In this document: piece after piece, positions 17,040 to 25,962 of the stretch
Layout of the letters: each line of letters begins with the position of its first letter
Numbering within the stretch: position 1 is the stretch's first letter
DNA from: Azospirillum sp. B506
Lineage (GTDB): Bacteria > Pseudomonadota > Alphaproteobacteria > Azospirillales > Azospirillaceae
DNA: 32,460 nt
Assembly (NCBI RefSeq): GCF_000333595.1
Contig: NZ_BADK01000569.1
Span: forward strand, 1-32,460
Reading direction: 5' to 3'
Translations under genes and position numbers: made by a program
Notes under the pieces: generated by a model
Told to the model about the DNA's origin: nothing
Databases searched by the model: none
What the model saw: the letters and a program-made list of their open reading frames with translations, nothing else

Positions 17040-18104
17040 ATGAAGATGACCTTCCGCTGGTACGGCGATACCGATCCGATCCCGCTCAGCCATATCCGAC
17101 AGATTCCCGGCATGACCGGCATCGTGTCGGCGGTGTACGACGTGCCGGTCGGAGAGGTCTGGCCGGTCGCCAACATCCAGGCGCTCAAGACCAAGATCGA
17201 GGCGCACGGCCTTGAGCTTGAAGTCATCGAAAGCGTTCCGGTCCACGAGGACATCAAGCTGGGCAAGCCGTCGCGCGACCGGCTGATCGACAATTACTGC
17301 ACCACCATCCGCAATCTGGCCCAGTGCGGCATCAAGGTGATCTGCTACAACTTCATGCCGGTGTTCGACTGGACCCGCACGACGCTGGACATGACGCTGC
17401 CGGACGGCTCGACCACGCTGGCCTTCGACACCGAGACGGTCGAAAAGATCGACGTCAATCAGGGTATTTCGCTGCCCGGCTGGGACGCCAGCTACCGGCC
17501 CGAGCAACTGAGGGCGCTGCTGGCGGATTATGCCGAGGTGGACGAGGAGACGCTGTGGCGGAACCTCGAATATTTCCTGAAGCGCATCATCCCGGTGGCC
17601 GCCGAGGCCGGAATCCGCATGGCGATCCACCCGGACGACCCGCCCCGTCCCATCTTCGGCCTGCCGCGCATCGTCAAGGACCGCGCCGACCTCGAACGGC
17701 TGCTCGCCATCGTCGACGATCCGGCCAACGGGCTGACGCTGTGCTCCGGATCGCTCGGCGCCTCCTGCAAGAACGACATCCCGGCCCTGGTGCGCGAGTT
17801 CGCCGGCCGCAAGCGCATCCACTTCGCCCATCTGCGCAACGTGAAGATCAACGAGGCCGGCGACTTCCACGAAACCAGCCACCGCTCCGCCGACGGCTCG
17901 CTCGACATGGCCGAAATCGTCAAGGCCTATTACGAAGCCGGCTTCGACGGCTACGCCCGGCCGGACCATGGCCGCATGATCTGGGGCGAAACCGGCAAGC
18001 CGGGCTACGGCCTGTATGACCGTGCGCTGGGCGCCGTCTACCTGAACGGCTTGTGGGAAGGCGTCGCCAAGGCCGAAGCCGCCAAGGCGAACGTCGGGAA
18101 GTGA
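17040..18104 (+). CDS. uxuA: Mannonate dehydratase
   Basis: A 354-residue TIM-barrel metalloenzyme that converts D-mannonate to 2-keto-3-deoxy-D-gluconate in hexuronate catabolism. Diagnostic stretches: [22 protein letters not shown] at the N-terminus (split as [11 protein letters not shown] and [11 protein letters not shown]), [58 protein letters not shown] (metal-binding Cys), [24 protein letters not shown] and [12 protein letters not shown]. The length is in the normal 350-395 range. The start at 17040 is followed two codons later by another ATG at 17046; the Shine-Dalgarno is weak for both, so the exact start is uncertain by two residues. First gene of the operon; 11 nt to the SDR gene. 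It is probably repressed by the divergent GntR regulator. Confidence 0.95.
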   Translation: MKMTFRWYGDTDPIPLSHIRQIPGMTGIVSAVYDVPVGEVWPVANIQALKTKIEAHGLELEVIESVPVHEDIKLGKPSRDRLIDNYCTTIRNLAQCGIKVICYNFMPVFDWTRTTLDMTLPDGSTTLAFDTETVEKIDVNQGISLPGWDASYRPEQLRALLADYAEVDEETLWRNLEYFLKRIIPVAAEAGIRMAIHPDDPPRPIFGLPRIVKDRADLERLLAIVDDPANGLTLCSGSLGASCKNDIPALVREFAGRKRIHFAHLRNVKINEAGDFHETSHRSADGSLDMAEIVKAYYEAGFDGYARPDHGRMIWGETGKPGYGLYDRALGAVYLNGLWEGVAKAEAAKANVGK

Positions 18105-18115
18105 GGACTCCGTCC

Positions 18116-18973
18116 ATGGAAAACCCGTTCAACCCCTCCGACCTCCAGGGCAAGGTCGCCGTCGTCACCGGCGGCGGCGGCGTCCTGTGCGCCGGTTTCG
18201 CCCGCGCGCTGGCCAAGGCCGGCGCCCGCGTCGCCATCCTCGACCTGAAGGCGGAGGCCGCCGAACAGGTGGCCGCCTCCCTGCGGGCCGAGGGCAACGA
18301 GGCCGTCGGCATCGCTGCCGACGTGCTGGACCGCGCCTCGCTGGAACAGGCAGCGGCGGCGGTGCTGGAGCGCCTGGGTCCGTGCGACCTGCTGGTCAAC
18401 GGCGCCGGCGGCAACCACCCGCGCGGCACGACCAGCAAGGAGTGGCTGGAGGACGGCGATCTCGACGACCCGTCCCTGACCAGCTTCTTCGACCTCGATC
18501 CGGTCGGCGTGAAGTTCGTGTTCGACCTGAACTTCCTCGGCACGCTGCTGCCGACCCAGATCTTCGCCCGCCAGATGATCGGCCGCGAGGGCTGCGGCAT
18601 CATCAATGTCTCGTCGATGAACGCCTTCCGTCCATTGACCAAGATCCCTGCCTACAGCGGCGCCAAGGCAGCGGTCAGCAACTTCACGCAATGGCTGGCG
18701 GTGCATTTCGCCAAGACCGGCATCCGCGTCAACGCCATGGCGCCGGGCTTCTTCCTGACCGCCCAGAATCACGCCCTGCTGATCGATGCGGCAACCGGCG
18801 AGATGACGCCGCGCGCCCGCAAGATCGTGGATCACACCCCGATGGGCCGCTTCGGCGAGGCCCACGAGCTGACCGGCACGCTCCTGTGGCTGGCCAGCAC
18901 CAAGGCATCCGGTTTCGTCAACGGCACCGTCATTCCGGTGGACGGCGGCTTCGCCGCCTATTCGGGCGTCTGA
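18116..18973 (+). CDS. SDR-family D-mannonate oxidoreductase
   Basis: A 285-residue NAD(P)-dependent short-chain dehydrogenase, most likely interconverting D-fructuronate and D-mannonate, the step before UxuA. It is not homologous to E. coli UxuB; it is the SDR type found beside uxuA in other bacteria. The dinucleotide motif TGGGGVLCAG lies at residues 18-27, the structural motif NGAGG follows, and the catalytic set is Ser167, Tyr180 and Lys184 (SSMNAF...YSGAKAA). GNHPRGTTSKEWLE and AMAPGFFLTAQNHALL are typical of the mannonate subgroup. The start at 18116 was chosen for GTGAGGA about 8 nt upstream and the position of the Rossmann fold. Confidence 0.88.
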   Translation: MENPFNPSDLQGKVAVVTGGGGVLCAGFARALAKAGARVAILDLKAEAAEQVAASLRAEGNEAVGIAADVLDRASLEQAAAAVLERLGPCDLLVNGAGGNHPRGTTSKEWLEDGDLDDPSLTSFFDLDPVGVKFVFDLNFLGTLLPTQIFARQMIGREGCGIINVSSMNAFRPLTKIPAYSGAKAAVSNFTQWLAVHFAKTGIRVNAMAPGFFLTAQNHALLIDAATGEMTPRARKIVDHTPMGRFGEAHELTGTLLWLASTKASGFVNGTVIPVDGGFAAYSGV

Positions 18974-19008
18974 CCGCCCGTCCTCCGCTTTCGTCTTCGA
19001 AGGCCGAC

Positions 19009-19033
19009 GCCCGGGGGCCAATCATACCCGGGC
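19009..19033 (+). other. Intercistronic hairpin
   Basis: GCCCGGG (19009-19015) pairs with CCCGGGC (19027-19033) around an 11-nt loop in the 153-nt gap between the SDR and transporter genes. No U-tract follows. It could be a processing or stability element that sets different levels of the enzymes and the transporter. Confidence 0.35.
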
Positions 19034-19126
19034 CATCTCCCAGCACCGCCGCTTTCAAACCCCGGGCAGTCCTGCAACGGATTGCCCCAAGAAAAGCCAC
19101 GATGCTGCCCGCCATTGGAGGAAACG

Positions 19127-20413
19127 TTGAAGATCAAAGGATTGAGATGGTGGATCATCGTTCTGATCTGCCTGGGAACCGTCATCAACTATCTGGCGCG
19201 CAACTCTCTCGGCGTGATGGCCCCCATCCTTAAGACCGAGATGAACTTCACGACGCAGGAATATTCCTACGTCGTCGCCGCCTTCCAGCTCGCCTACACC
19301 GTGATGCAGCCGGTCTGCGGCTACATCGTCGATTTCCTCGGGCTGAAGGTCGGCTTCGCGCTGTTCGCCGTCCTGTGGTCGCTGGCCAACTGCCTGCATG
19401 GCTTCGCCACCGGCTGGCTGTCGCTGGCCATGTTCCGCGGCATGCTGGGCCTGACCGAGGCCGCTGCCATTCCGTCCGGCATCAAGGCGGTCGGTGAGTG
19501 GTTCCCGAAACAGGAACGTTCGGTCGCCGTCGGCTGGTTCAATGCCGGCACCTCGCTGGGCGCGATGCTGGCCCCGCCGCTGGTCGTCTATGTCCAGATG
19601 CAGCATGGCTGGTCGACCGCCTTCATCGTCACCGGCTCTCTCGGTTTCGTTTTCGCAGCGCTGTGGTGGCTGTTCTACCGCTCGCCCGCCGACCATCCCA
19701 ACATCACCGCCGAGGAGCACGCCTTCATCGTCGCCGGCCAGAATCCGCCGGCGGCCGGCGCCGGCGGCGCCCGCGTGAAGCCCAAGGTGATGGAAATCCT
19801 CAGCACCAAGCGCTTCTGGGGCATCGCCATCCCCCGCTTCCTGGCCGAACCGGCGTGGCAGACCTTCAGCTTCTGGATCCCGCTCTATCTCGCCACCGAA
19901 CGCGGGATGGACATCAAGCAGATCGCGCTGTTCGCCTGGATGCCCTTCCTTGCGGCCGATTTCGGCGGCATCCTCGGCGGCTACCTCTCACCCTTCTTCA
20001 TGAAGCACTTCAAATTCTCCGTGGTGAATTCGCGTCTGGCCGGCGTCGTCATCGGTGCGATCTGCATGATCGGCCCCGGCCTGATCGGCCTGGCCAGCGA
20101 TGCCTACACCGCCATCGCCCTGTTCTGCCTCGGCGGCTTCGCCCATCAGATGATCTCGGCCCTGATCAACACGCTGAGCGCCGACGTTTTTGAAAGCCAC
20201 GAGGTGGCGACCGCCAACGGCCTGACCGGCACGGCGGCCTGGACCGGCGGCCTGACCTTCTCGCTGATCGTCGGCGCGCTCGCCACCACCATCGGCTATG
20301 CCCCGCTGTTCGTCTGCCTGACCGTGTTCGATCTGGTCGGCGCCTGCGTCGCCATCGCCCTGCTGCGCGACCGCGGCGACAAGACGCCGGCGGGGACCGC
20401 CGCCGCCCGCTGA
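19127..20413 (+). CDS. MFS hexuronate transporter, ExuT-like (TTG start)
   Basis: A 428-residue major facilitator of the anion:cation symporter group, with about 12 membrane segments. INYLARNSLGVMAPILK, QLAYTVMQPVCGYIVDFLG, RGMLGLTEAAAIPSGIKAV, GEWFPKQERSVAVGWFNAG and LAPPLVV follow ExuT closely, so galacturonate, glucuronate or a related aldonate/uronate is the likely cargo. The start is taken as TTG at 19127: GGAGG lies 5 nt upstream, and MKIKGLRWWII is the normal ExuT N-terminus. An ATG at 19082 in the same frame would add 15 unrelated residues and has no good ribosome site. Third gene of the mannonate operon. Confidence 0.9.
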   Translation: MKIKGLRWWIIVLICLGTVINYLARNSLGVMAPILKTEMNFTTQEYSYVVAAFQLAYTVMQPVCGYIVDFLGLKVGFALFAVLWSLANCLHGFATGWLSLAMFRGMLGLTEAAAIPSGIKAVGEWFPKQERSVAVGWFNAGTSLGAMLAPPLVVYVQMQHGWSTAFIVTGSLGFVFAALWWLFYRSPADHPNITAEEHAFIVAGQNPPAAGAGGARVKPKVMEILSTKRFWGIAIPRFLAEPAWQTFSFWIPLYLATERGMDIKQIALFAWMPFLAADFGGILGGYLSPFFMKHFKFSVVNSRLAGVVIGAICMIGPGLIGLASDAYTAIALFCLGGFAHQMISALINTLSADVFESHEVATANGLTGTAAWTGGLTFSLIVGALATTIGYAPLFVCLTVFDLVGACVAIALLRDRGDKTPAGTAAAR

Positions 20414-20436
20414 CCACAATTCCTCACTGTTCCCTC

Positions 20437-20463
20437 GGGGCGCGGCGCCTCGGCTGCCGCCCC
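20437..20463 (+). other. GC-rich hairpin before the GH31 gene
   Basis: GGGGCG (20437-20442) can pair with CGCCCC (20458-20463), with partial further pairing inside, in the 74-nt gap between the transporter and glycosidase genes. No U-tract. In DNA this GC-rich the match carries modest weight. Confidence 0.25.
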
Positions 20464-20487
20464 CTCGCAACCCCATCGAGACCCATC

Positions 20488-22950
20488 ATGACCCAGCCGC
20501 TTCCGAACCCGCCGGCGTCCGCCCCGTCCGCACCATCGCTGTCCGCCCTCCCGGTCTTCGCCCTGGCGGAGCGGGATGGCGCCCGCCTGACCCTGCGCGC
20601 GGCCGAGGGCGGTCATATCGCCCATCTGTTCGTGCTGGAGGACGACATCGTCCGCGTCATGGTGCTTCCCGGCGGCAGGCTGCGCAGCCCGCGCAGCTGG
20701 ACGGTGGCGCCGGGGGCCGAGGATGTGCCGGCGGAGGGCCGCGACCGTTTCGACCTGACCGGATTCTCCTGCCCGGCCTTCACGGTGGAGGAGAGCGCCG
20801 GCACCCTGGTGGTGACCACCGCGCGACTGCGCCTGACCGTCGCGCTGACCGGCCTGTTCTGCCGCTGGGAAACGCAGGTCAAGGGGACGTGGCATGCGGT
20901 GGCCGCCGACCGTCCGACCCAGAATTACAATTTCGGCTGGTGGGACGAGCGGGTCTATCACTATCTGAAGCGCGACGCCGCCGACGAGATGTATTTCGGT
21001 CTGGGCGAGCGGTCCGGGACCGCCGACCGCCATGGCCAGTCCTACCGGATGAGCAATCTGGACGCGATGGGCTACAACGCCCGGACGACCGATCCGCTCT
21101 ACAAGCACATCCCCTTCTACATCACCTGGAAGAAGGCGGCACAGGTCCCGCTCGGCATCTTCTATGACACCCTGTCCGACTGCAGCTTCGACATGGGGCG
21201 CGAGCTGGACAATTATCACGGCCATTACCGCTATTTCGTCGCCGACGCCGGCGATCTCGATTACTACGTCATCGCCGGCTCGGCGCCGGCCGACATCACC
21301 CGGCGCTTCACCTGGCTGACCGGCCGGCCCGCCTTCATGCCGAAATGGAGCCTGGGCTATTCCGGCTCCACCATGACCTATACCGACGCGCCGGACGCCC
21401 AGGACCGCATGAACGAGTTCCTGGCGAAGTGCGAGGAGCATGACATCCTCTGCGACTCCTTCCACCTGTCGTCGGGCTACACCTCGATCGCCGACAAGCG
21501 TTACGTCTTCCATTGGAACCGCGACAAGTTCCCCGATCCGGCCGCCTTCGCCCGCCATTATCTCGACCATGGCGTGCGGCTGTGCGCCAACATCAAGCCC
21601 TGCCTGCTGCGCGACCATCCCCGCTTCGAGGAGGCGGCGCGCGAGGGACTGCTGGTGTGCGATCCCGACGGCAGCCCGACGATGGTGCAGTTCTGGGACG
21701 AGGCCGGCGCCTATCTCGACTTCACCAACCCGAAGACGCTCGACTGGTGGAAGGCGAGGGTGAAGGAGGCGCTGCTGGAACCCGGCATCGCCGCCACCTG
21801 GAACGACAACAACGAGTTCGAGATCTGGAGCGACCGCGCCCAGGCCTCCGGCTTCGGCGCGCCCTTCCCGGCGCGCGACGCCAAGCCGCTGCACACGCTC
21901 TTGATGATCCGCGCCTCCAAGCAGGCCCAGCAGGAATTCGCACCGGATGTGCGGCCCTTCCTGATCTCCCGCGCCGGGGCCGCCGGCATGCAGCGCTATG
22001 TCCAGACCTGGTCGGGCGACAACTACACCAGCTGGGAAACGCTGAAATACAATGTGCGCATGGGCACCGGCCTGGCGCTGTCGGGCGTGTCCAACACCGG
22101 CCACGACATCGGCGGCTTCTCCGGGCCGGCCCCCGATGCCGAGCTGTTCCTGCGCTGGGTGCAGTTCGGCATCTTCCTGCCGCGCTTCTCGATCCATTCC
22201 TGGAACGACGACAAGACGGTCAACGAGCCCTGGATGTATCCGGAGATCACCCCGGCGATCAGCCGGCTGATCAAGCTGCGCGCCCGGCTGATCCCCTATC
22301 TGTACGACCTGCTGTGGCGCTATCACACGTCCTACGAGCCGATGATCCGGCCGACCTTCCTCGATTTCCCCGAGGATCCGCGCTGCTTCGACGAAAATGA
22401 CGAGATGCTTCTCGGGGCGAATCTGCTGGTGGCTCCGGTGGTCGAGCCGGGACGGCGGGACCGCGAGGTTTATCTGCCGGCGGGGACCGACTGGTATGAC
22501 GCCTGGACCGGGGAATGCTTCACCGGTGGCCGGACCGTGACCCTGGCGGCGCCGCTGGACCGTCCGCCGCTGCTGGCGCGGGCCGGCTGCGCCATTCCGC
22601 TCAACCTCGCCGACCAGCATTTCAACCGGGGCGCCGATGAACGCGGTTTCGCGCTGTTCCCCCATCGTGGCACCGGCGCCTTCCAGGCCGGCTGTTACGA
22701 GGATGACGGCGGCAGCGAGGCGTACCGCACCGGTGACCATGGCCGCTGGACGGTGGCAGTCGCCGCCTCGGCCGACCGCCTGACGGTAACGCTGGCCAAG
22801 GAGGGCGCCCGTCCGCCCGCCGCCACCTCCCTGACCCTGCTGCTGCCGCCGCAGGAGTGCCGCGCGCTGGAGATCGCCGGTGGCACGGTGGCGTCCGACC
22901 GCATCGCCGACGGCTGGCGAACCGTCGTCGTCACGCTCACCGCGTCCTGA
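20488..22950 (+). CDS. Glycoside hydrolase family 31 (alpha-glucosidase/alpha-xylosidase type)
   Basis: An 820-residue retaining alpha-glycosidase. An N-terminal beta-sandwich (about 1-290, including YFGLGERSGTADRHGQSYRM) precedes the (beta/alpha)8 barrel starting near FMPKWSLGYSGSTMTY, followed by C-terminal beta domains (TDWYDAWTGECFTGG). The catalytic nucleophile is Asp440 in WNDNNEFEIW, and the acid/base is Asp511 in TWSGDNYTSW. LSGVSNTGHDIGGFSG is the conserved loop after it. No signal peptide, so a cytoplasmic enzyme acting on imported oligosaccharides. It is last in the mannonate/hexuronate operon, which suggests a substrate that releases a uronic or aldonic acid, but exact specificity cannot be read from sequence. 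It is longer than and distinct from sulfoquinovosidases. Confidence 0.92.
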   Translation: MTQPLPNPPASAPSAPSLSALPVFALAERDGARLTLRAAEGGHIAHLFVLEDDIVRVMVLPGGRLRSPRSWTVAPGAEDVPAEGRDRFDLTGFSCPAFTVEESAGTLVVTTARLRLTVALTGLFCRWETQVKGTWHAVAADRPTQNYNFGWWDERVYHYLKRDAADEMYFGLGERSGTADRHGQSYRMSNLDAMGYNARTTDPLYKHIPFYITWKKAAQVPLGIFYDTLSDCSFDMGRELDNYHGHYRYFVADAGDLDYYVIAGSAPADITRRFTWLTGRPAFMPKWSLGYSGSTMTYTDAPDAQDRMNEFLAKCEEHDILCDSFHLSSGYTSIADKRYVFHWNRDKFPDPAAFARHYLDHGVRLCANIKPCLLRDHPRFEEAAREGLLVCDPDGSPTMVQFWDEAGAYLDFTNPKTLDWWKARVKEALLEPGIAATWNDNNEFEIWSDRAQASGFGAPFPARDAKPLHTLLMIRASKQAQQEFAPDVRPFLISRAGAAGMQRYVQTWSGDNYTSWETLKYNVRMGTGLALSGVSNTGHDIGGFSGPAPDAELFLRWVQFGIFLPRFSIHSWNDDKTVNEPWMYPEITPAISRLIKLRARLIPYLYDLLWRYHTSYEPMIRPTFLDFPEDPRCFDENDEMLLGANLLVAPVVEPGRRDREVYLPAGTDWYDAWTGECFTGGRTVTLAAPLDRPPLLARAGCAIPLNLADQHFNRGADERGFALFPHRGTGAFQAGCYEDDGGSEAYRTGDHGRWTVAVAASADRLTVTLAKEGARPPAATSLTLLLPPQECRALEIAGGTVASDRIADGWRTVVVTLTAS

Positions 22951-22960
22951 TCGGACGGCC

Positions 22961-22977
22961 GTGGGGGTAACCCCCGC
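22961..22977. terminator. Short GC hairpin after the GH31 gene
   Basis: GTGGGGG-TAA-CCCCCGC forms a 7-bp stem (one G-U) with a 3-nt loop, 10 nt after the GH31 stop. Convergent operons end on both sides of this gap (the MoxR gene ends at 23124). There is no U-tract, so terminator function is only inferred from position. Confidence 0.3.
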
Positions 22978-23123
22978 GCCTCAGACCTGCTGCCGGCCCC
23001 GTCATGCGGGCCTATCGCCGAACGATATGGCCGGGACCGGCAGCAGGGGGGAGCTTGCCAGACGATGATCGGAACCTCGGGCGGAGACCGTCGCCGACCG
23101 ACGGCTTGTGGCAATGCACAGAG

Positions 23124-24053
23124 TCATCGCTTCTGCACATCGGCGATGTCTTGATGATCTTTCAGAAGGACGCCGAGATAGGGCAATTTCGACAGGTCGG
23201 TATGCAGTTGTTCCGGATAGGAGCCGACGGCCAGCGCAAGCACCCGCAGCCACACCAGGAACTCGCCGGTCGAGGGCGTTTTCCGCAGCGGAAACTCGTC
23301 CCGCAGGGCCATGAAGCGGCGCAATGCCAACGCGATGAAGTCGTCGCTCAGCGGCAGGTACATGTCGCGCCGCAGGCGCACGGCTTCCTGCAGGAGCCGC
23401 TCGTCGAAGCGGACATGGTGGTAGACACACCGCCGGAGGAACGGTTCGGGCAGCCGTCGCTCGCTGTTGGAGGTGATGACCAGGATCGGCCGTTTGGCCG
23501 GTGGCGTCCGGATCCTCTTGCCGGTCTCCAGGACCGTGAACTCCATCTTGTCGAATTCGTGCAGGAGGTCGTTGGGAAAGTCCCGCGGGGCCTTGTCGAT
23601 TTCATCGATCAGCAGCACGCGCGGGTATTCGGACTCGAAAGCCTCCCACAGGGCGCGTCGCTCGACATACCGCCCTTTTTGCAGACGGGTCTTGGTGGCA
23701 CCGGCGATGTGCGCGTCATGAAAATAGCGCACCGTGTCGAAGTTGTAGAGCAGATCCCTGGCGGTCGTGTCCGACTTCACCTGGAAATGGATCACCGGCT
23801 CGATGCCCAGCTTGCAGGCGATGTAATAAGCGGCCTGGGTTTTTCCTGTACCGGGTTCGCCGGTTATCAGAAGCGGCTCGCCGACGGCAATCGCGGTGTT
23901 GATCGCGGTCTCCAACGCCTGGCCGGGGACGAAGCGTCGGGCATCGGCCTCGAACCCGGTGTCGATGGCCGCAAAGGGCCGGTTCAGAAGAACCGACCGG
24001 GGCGGCACCTCGTCGTCGGCTGCACGGATAAGATCGAAGCGGTAATTGGTCAT
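23124..24053 (-). CDS. MoxR-type AAA+ ATPase
   Basis: A 309-residue AAA+ ATPase of the MoxR/RavA group, probably the energy-driven switch or chaperone of the conflict operon. Walker A GEPGTGKT (residues 65-72), Walker B VLLIDEIDKAP (146-156), sensor-1 ITSN (193-196) and an Arg-finger-like FLRRC (205-209) are all intact. The helical lid follows (to about 300). MoxR proteins usually act with a vWA partner; the vWA-like region here is in the 1059-residue protein two genes upstream. Last gene of the operon, 16 nt after the CHAT gene stop. The C-terminus (KDHQDIADVQKR) is short, with no added domain. Confidence 0.92.
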   Translation of the reverse strand: MTNYRFDLIRAADDEVPPRSVLLNRPFAAIDTGFEADARRFVPGQALETAINTAIAVGEPLLITGEPGTGKTQAAYYIACKLGIEPVIHFQVKSDTTARDLLYNFDTVRYFHDAHIAGATKTRLQKGRYVERRALWEAFESEYPRVLLIDEIDKAPRDFPNDLLHEFDKMEFTVLETGKRIRTPPAKRPILVITSNSERRLPEPFLRRCVYHHVRFDERLLQEAVRLRRDMYLPLSDDFIALALRRFMALRDEFPLRKTPSTGEFLVWLRVLALAVGSYPEQLHTDLSKLPYLGVLLKDHQDIADVQKR

Positions 24054-24069
24054 CGGAATTCCGGCTGAA

Positions 24070-25962
24070 TCAGTAATCGAAGTCCGGGGTCGGATCGTTG
24101 CTGTTGGGAGTCAGCTCGATCGTCCCCTTTTCCCAAAGTTTGATCACCGCCTTCTCCAGCTCTTCGACCGTCGCCTCGTAGGCGCCGCCCGTTCGTTGCA
24201 GGATGGCGTCCAGGGTGCGTTCAAAGTCCGCAGGAAGATACTCGATCTTGTGCCGGTTCAGAAAATGGACAAGATCCTGGCGGGTCAGCGATTTCAGCTC
24301 GTCGAGCAGGGTGAAGCCGGTCAGCGCCATGCCGTCGGCCGGGGGGCCGTGCTTGATCATCGCCTCGGCGAAGTTCTGCGGCTTCTCGACGACGAAGGCG
24401 GTTCCGAGGACGGCGAAATTCCGGACGCTGAAATGGGGAGCGACCTCCCGGTTCCACAGGTCGAGATACTGGCGGAGCGAGGCCGGGTTGATGACCCCCT
24501 GCCCCTTGACCGTGATGTGGCGGATATAGGCCAGGACGCGCGTGTCGGAATTCGCCCGCACATCCCGCCGCAAGGCGGCCGGAACATCCTCGAAGCGCTG
24601 AATGCCGAATGCCTGCAGCAGCATGTTGCGAAATTGGCCCGGCTCGGCGACCTGCGGCCATTCCGGCGCGAACTCGACGATCTTGGTGTCGCGCAGCCGC
24701 TCGTCGAAGTCCACCCGCAGGCGCTTGACCAGCAGTTCGCATCCATGCCCCGGCCCTCCGTACCATGTGTAGGCCTGGGATCGCGGCTTGCCCTGCTGGA
24801 ACATGGTCTCGATCTCGTACAGGATGCGGCTCGCCTGCGGCACGCGATCGACCTTCAGGTGCCAGGACGGATCGCCCATCCGGCTGAGCTGCTCTCTCAG
24901 CAGCGGGCTTGACTGCCATTTGGAATAGTGCCGGTAGAGAACCGGCGTCATCCAATGCACCGAGTTGCTGTCCAGCCCCTGTTCGAGATAGCCCAGATAC
25001 AGCTCCCGCACGGCCTGTCCAGGGTCGGCACCGTCGAGCAGGACGCGGCGCCAGAACAGCATCCCCTGCTTGCGTGCCAGATCGACAGTGGCGGTGGCCC
25101 GGTTCGCCACCAGCGCCGGGACCCGGTCGCCGAACTGGAACCCGGCGCCGAGATACCCGGCGGCATCGCCCTGGCAGCAGTTGAGATAGACGATGACCGG
25201 CTTGCAGACGCGCAGCAGCGCGTTGGCGAAATCGGCCAGGGGCATGGCGCGGGCCAGCCCGCTTTCGTTCTCGAACCACAGTTCGGCGCTGTCGCCATCG
25301 GCGAAGCCATGCCCGTAATAATAGACCACGTCGGCCTTGAAATCCCGGACGTCGAGGAACTCCTGCCACGAACGGACGATGCGGAGGCGTTGGCCACCTT
25401 GTGCATAGCGGGGATCGGCCCCGCGCAGCATGGCCTCGAACTCGTCCAGATGAGCGGCGCCGGCCGTGGGATCGCGGTCGCGCGGCTGCGGGGCGACGAC
25501 GAGCACATGGGGAAGGGGCGGAAGTTCAGCCGGTTCATGGTCCGTCCGCGTCGCCAACGCCACCATCACGTTGCGCAGAACGCAGTGCCCACCCTCGCGT
25601 CCCATCAGATTCCAGGGGAGGCGGGCGATGCGTTCATCGGTGGTGACGATCCGGATTTCGCTGGCGATGTTCGGCAGGCGGCTCCAGCATTCGGCCGCCC
25701 GATCGCCGAACACCTCGTTCCAGAGATACTCTCCCACCGCCACCTGACCGCGCCGGTCGAGCAGCGCGGCGGTGTGGGTGTAGTCCGGTTCGCGCGCCGC
25801 GTCGCAGATGCGGACAAGGGGCACCGGCTCGCCCCGGACAGTCACCATCGCTTCGGGGCCAAGCGACACGCCGGGACGATCCAGCTCGAACGCTCCTCCA
25901 GCTGTGCGTACACGAACGGAGAAACTGCTGCCGAACGGCGATATCTCAATATGCATGGTCAT
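24070..25962 (-). CDS. CHAT-domain caspase-like protease with inactive-STAND-like C-terminus
   Basis: A 630-residue protein. After an N-terminal region (about 1-100) comes a caspase-fold CHAT domain (about 100-345) with His218 in DVVYYYGHGFADG and Cys263 in VIVYLNCCQGD as the catalytic dyad; ARLPWNLM and VPALVANRATATV are also typical. CHAT proteases are effectors that cut target proteins when triggered. The C-terminal half (about 365-600) has YTWYGGPGHGCELLVKRL where a STAND NTPase would have its P-loop, but without the GK[ST], matching what has been called inactive STAND in conflict systems. A basic helical end follows. The start overlaps the previous gene's stop in an ATGA. No signal peptide or membrane segment. 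Confidence 0.85.
   Translation of the reverse strand: MTMHIEISPFGSSFSVRVRTAGGAFELDRPGVSLGPEAMVTVRGEPVPLVRICDAAREPDYTHTAALLDRRGQVAVGEYLWNEVFGDRAAECWSRLPNIASEIRIVTTDERIARLPWNLMGREGGHCVLRNVMVALATRTDHEPAELPPLPHVLVVAPQPRDRDPTAGAAHLDEFEAMLRGADPRYAQGGQRLRIVRSWQEFLDVRDFKADVVYYYGHGFADGDSAELWFENESGLARAMPLADFANALLRVCKPVIVYLNCCQGDAAGYLGAGFQFGDRVPALVANRATATVDLARKQGMLFWRRVLLDGADPGQAVRELYLGYLEQGLDSNSVHWMTPVLYRHYSKWQSSPLLREQLSRMGDPSWHLKVDRVPQASRILYEIETMFQQGKPRSQAYTWYGGPGHGCELLVKRLRVDFDERLRDTKIVEFAPEWPQVAEPGQFRNMLLQAFGIQRFEDVPAALRRDVRANSDTRVLAYIRHITVKGQGVINPASLRQYLDLWNREVAPHFSVRNFAVLGTAFVVEKPQNFAEAMIKHGPPADGMALTGFTLLDELKSLTRQDLVHFLNRHKIEYLPADFERTLDAILQRTGGAYEATVEELEKAVIKLWEKGTIELTPNSNDPTPDFDY

Noticed and set aside
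20296-22740. An 814-codon open frame on the minus strand
   Set aside because: It is the complement of the GH31 gene and the end of the transporter gene; its composition is biased and it has no recognisable domain.
20488-22950. GH31 as a sulfoquinovosidase paired with the sulfatase
   Set aside because: The protein is much longer than YihQ-type enzymes, the sulfatase lies in a separate unit about 4.6 kb away, and no sulfoquinovose pathway genes are present.
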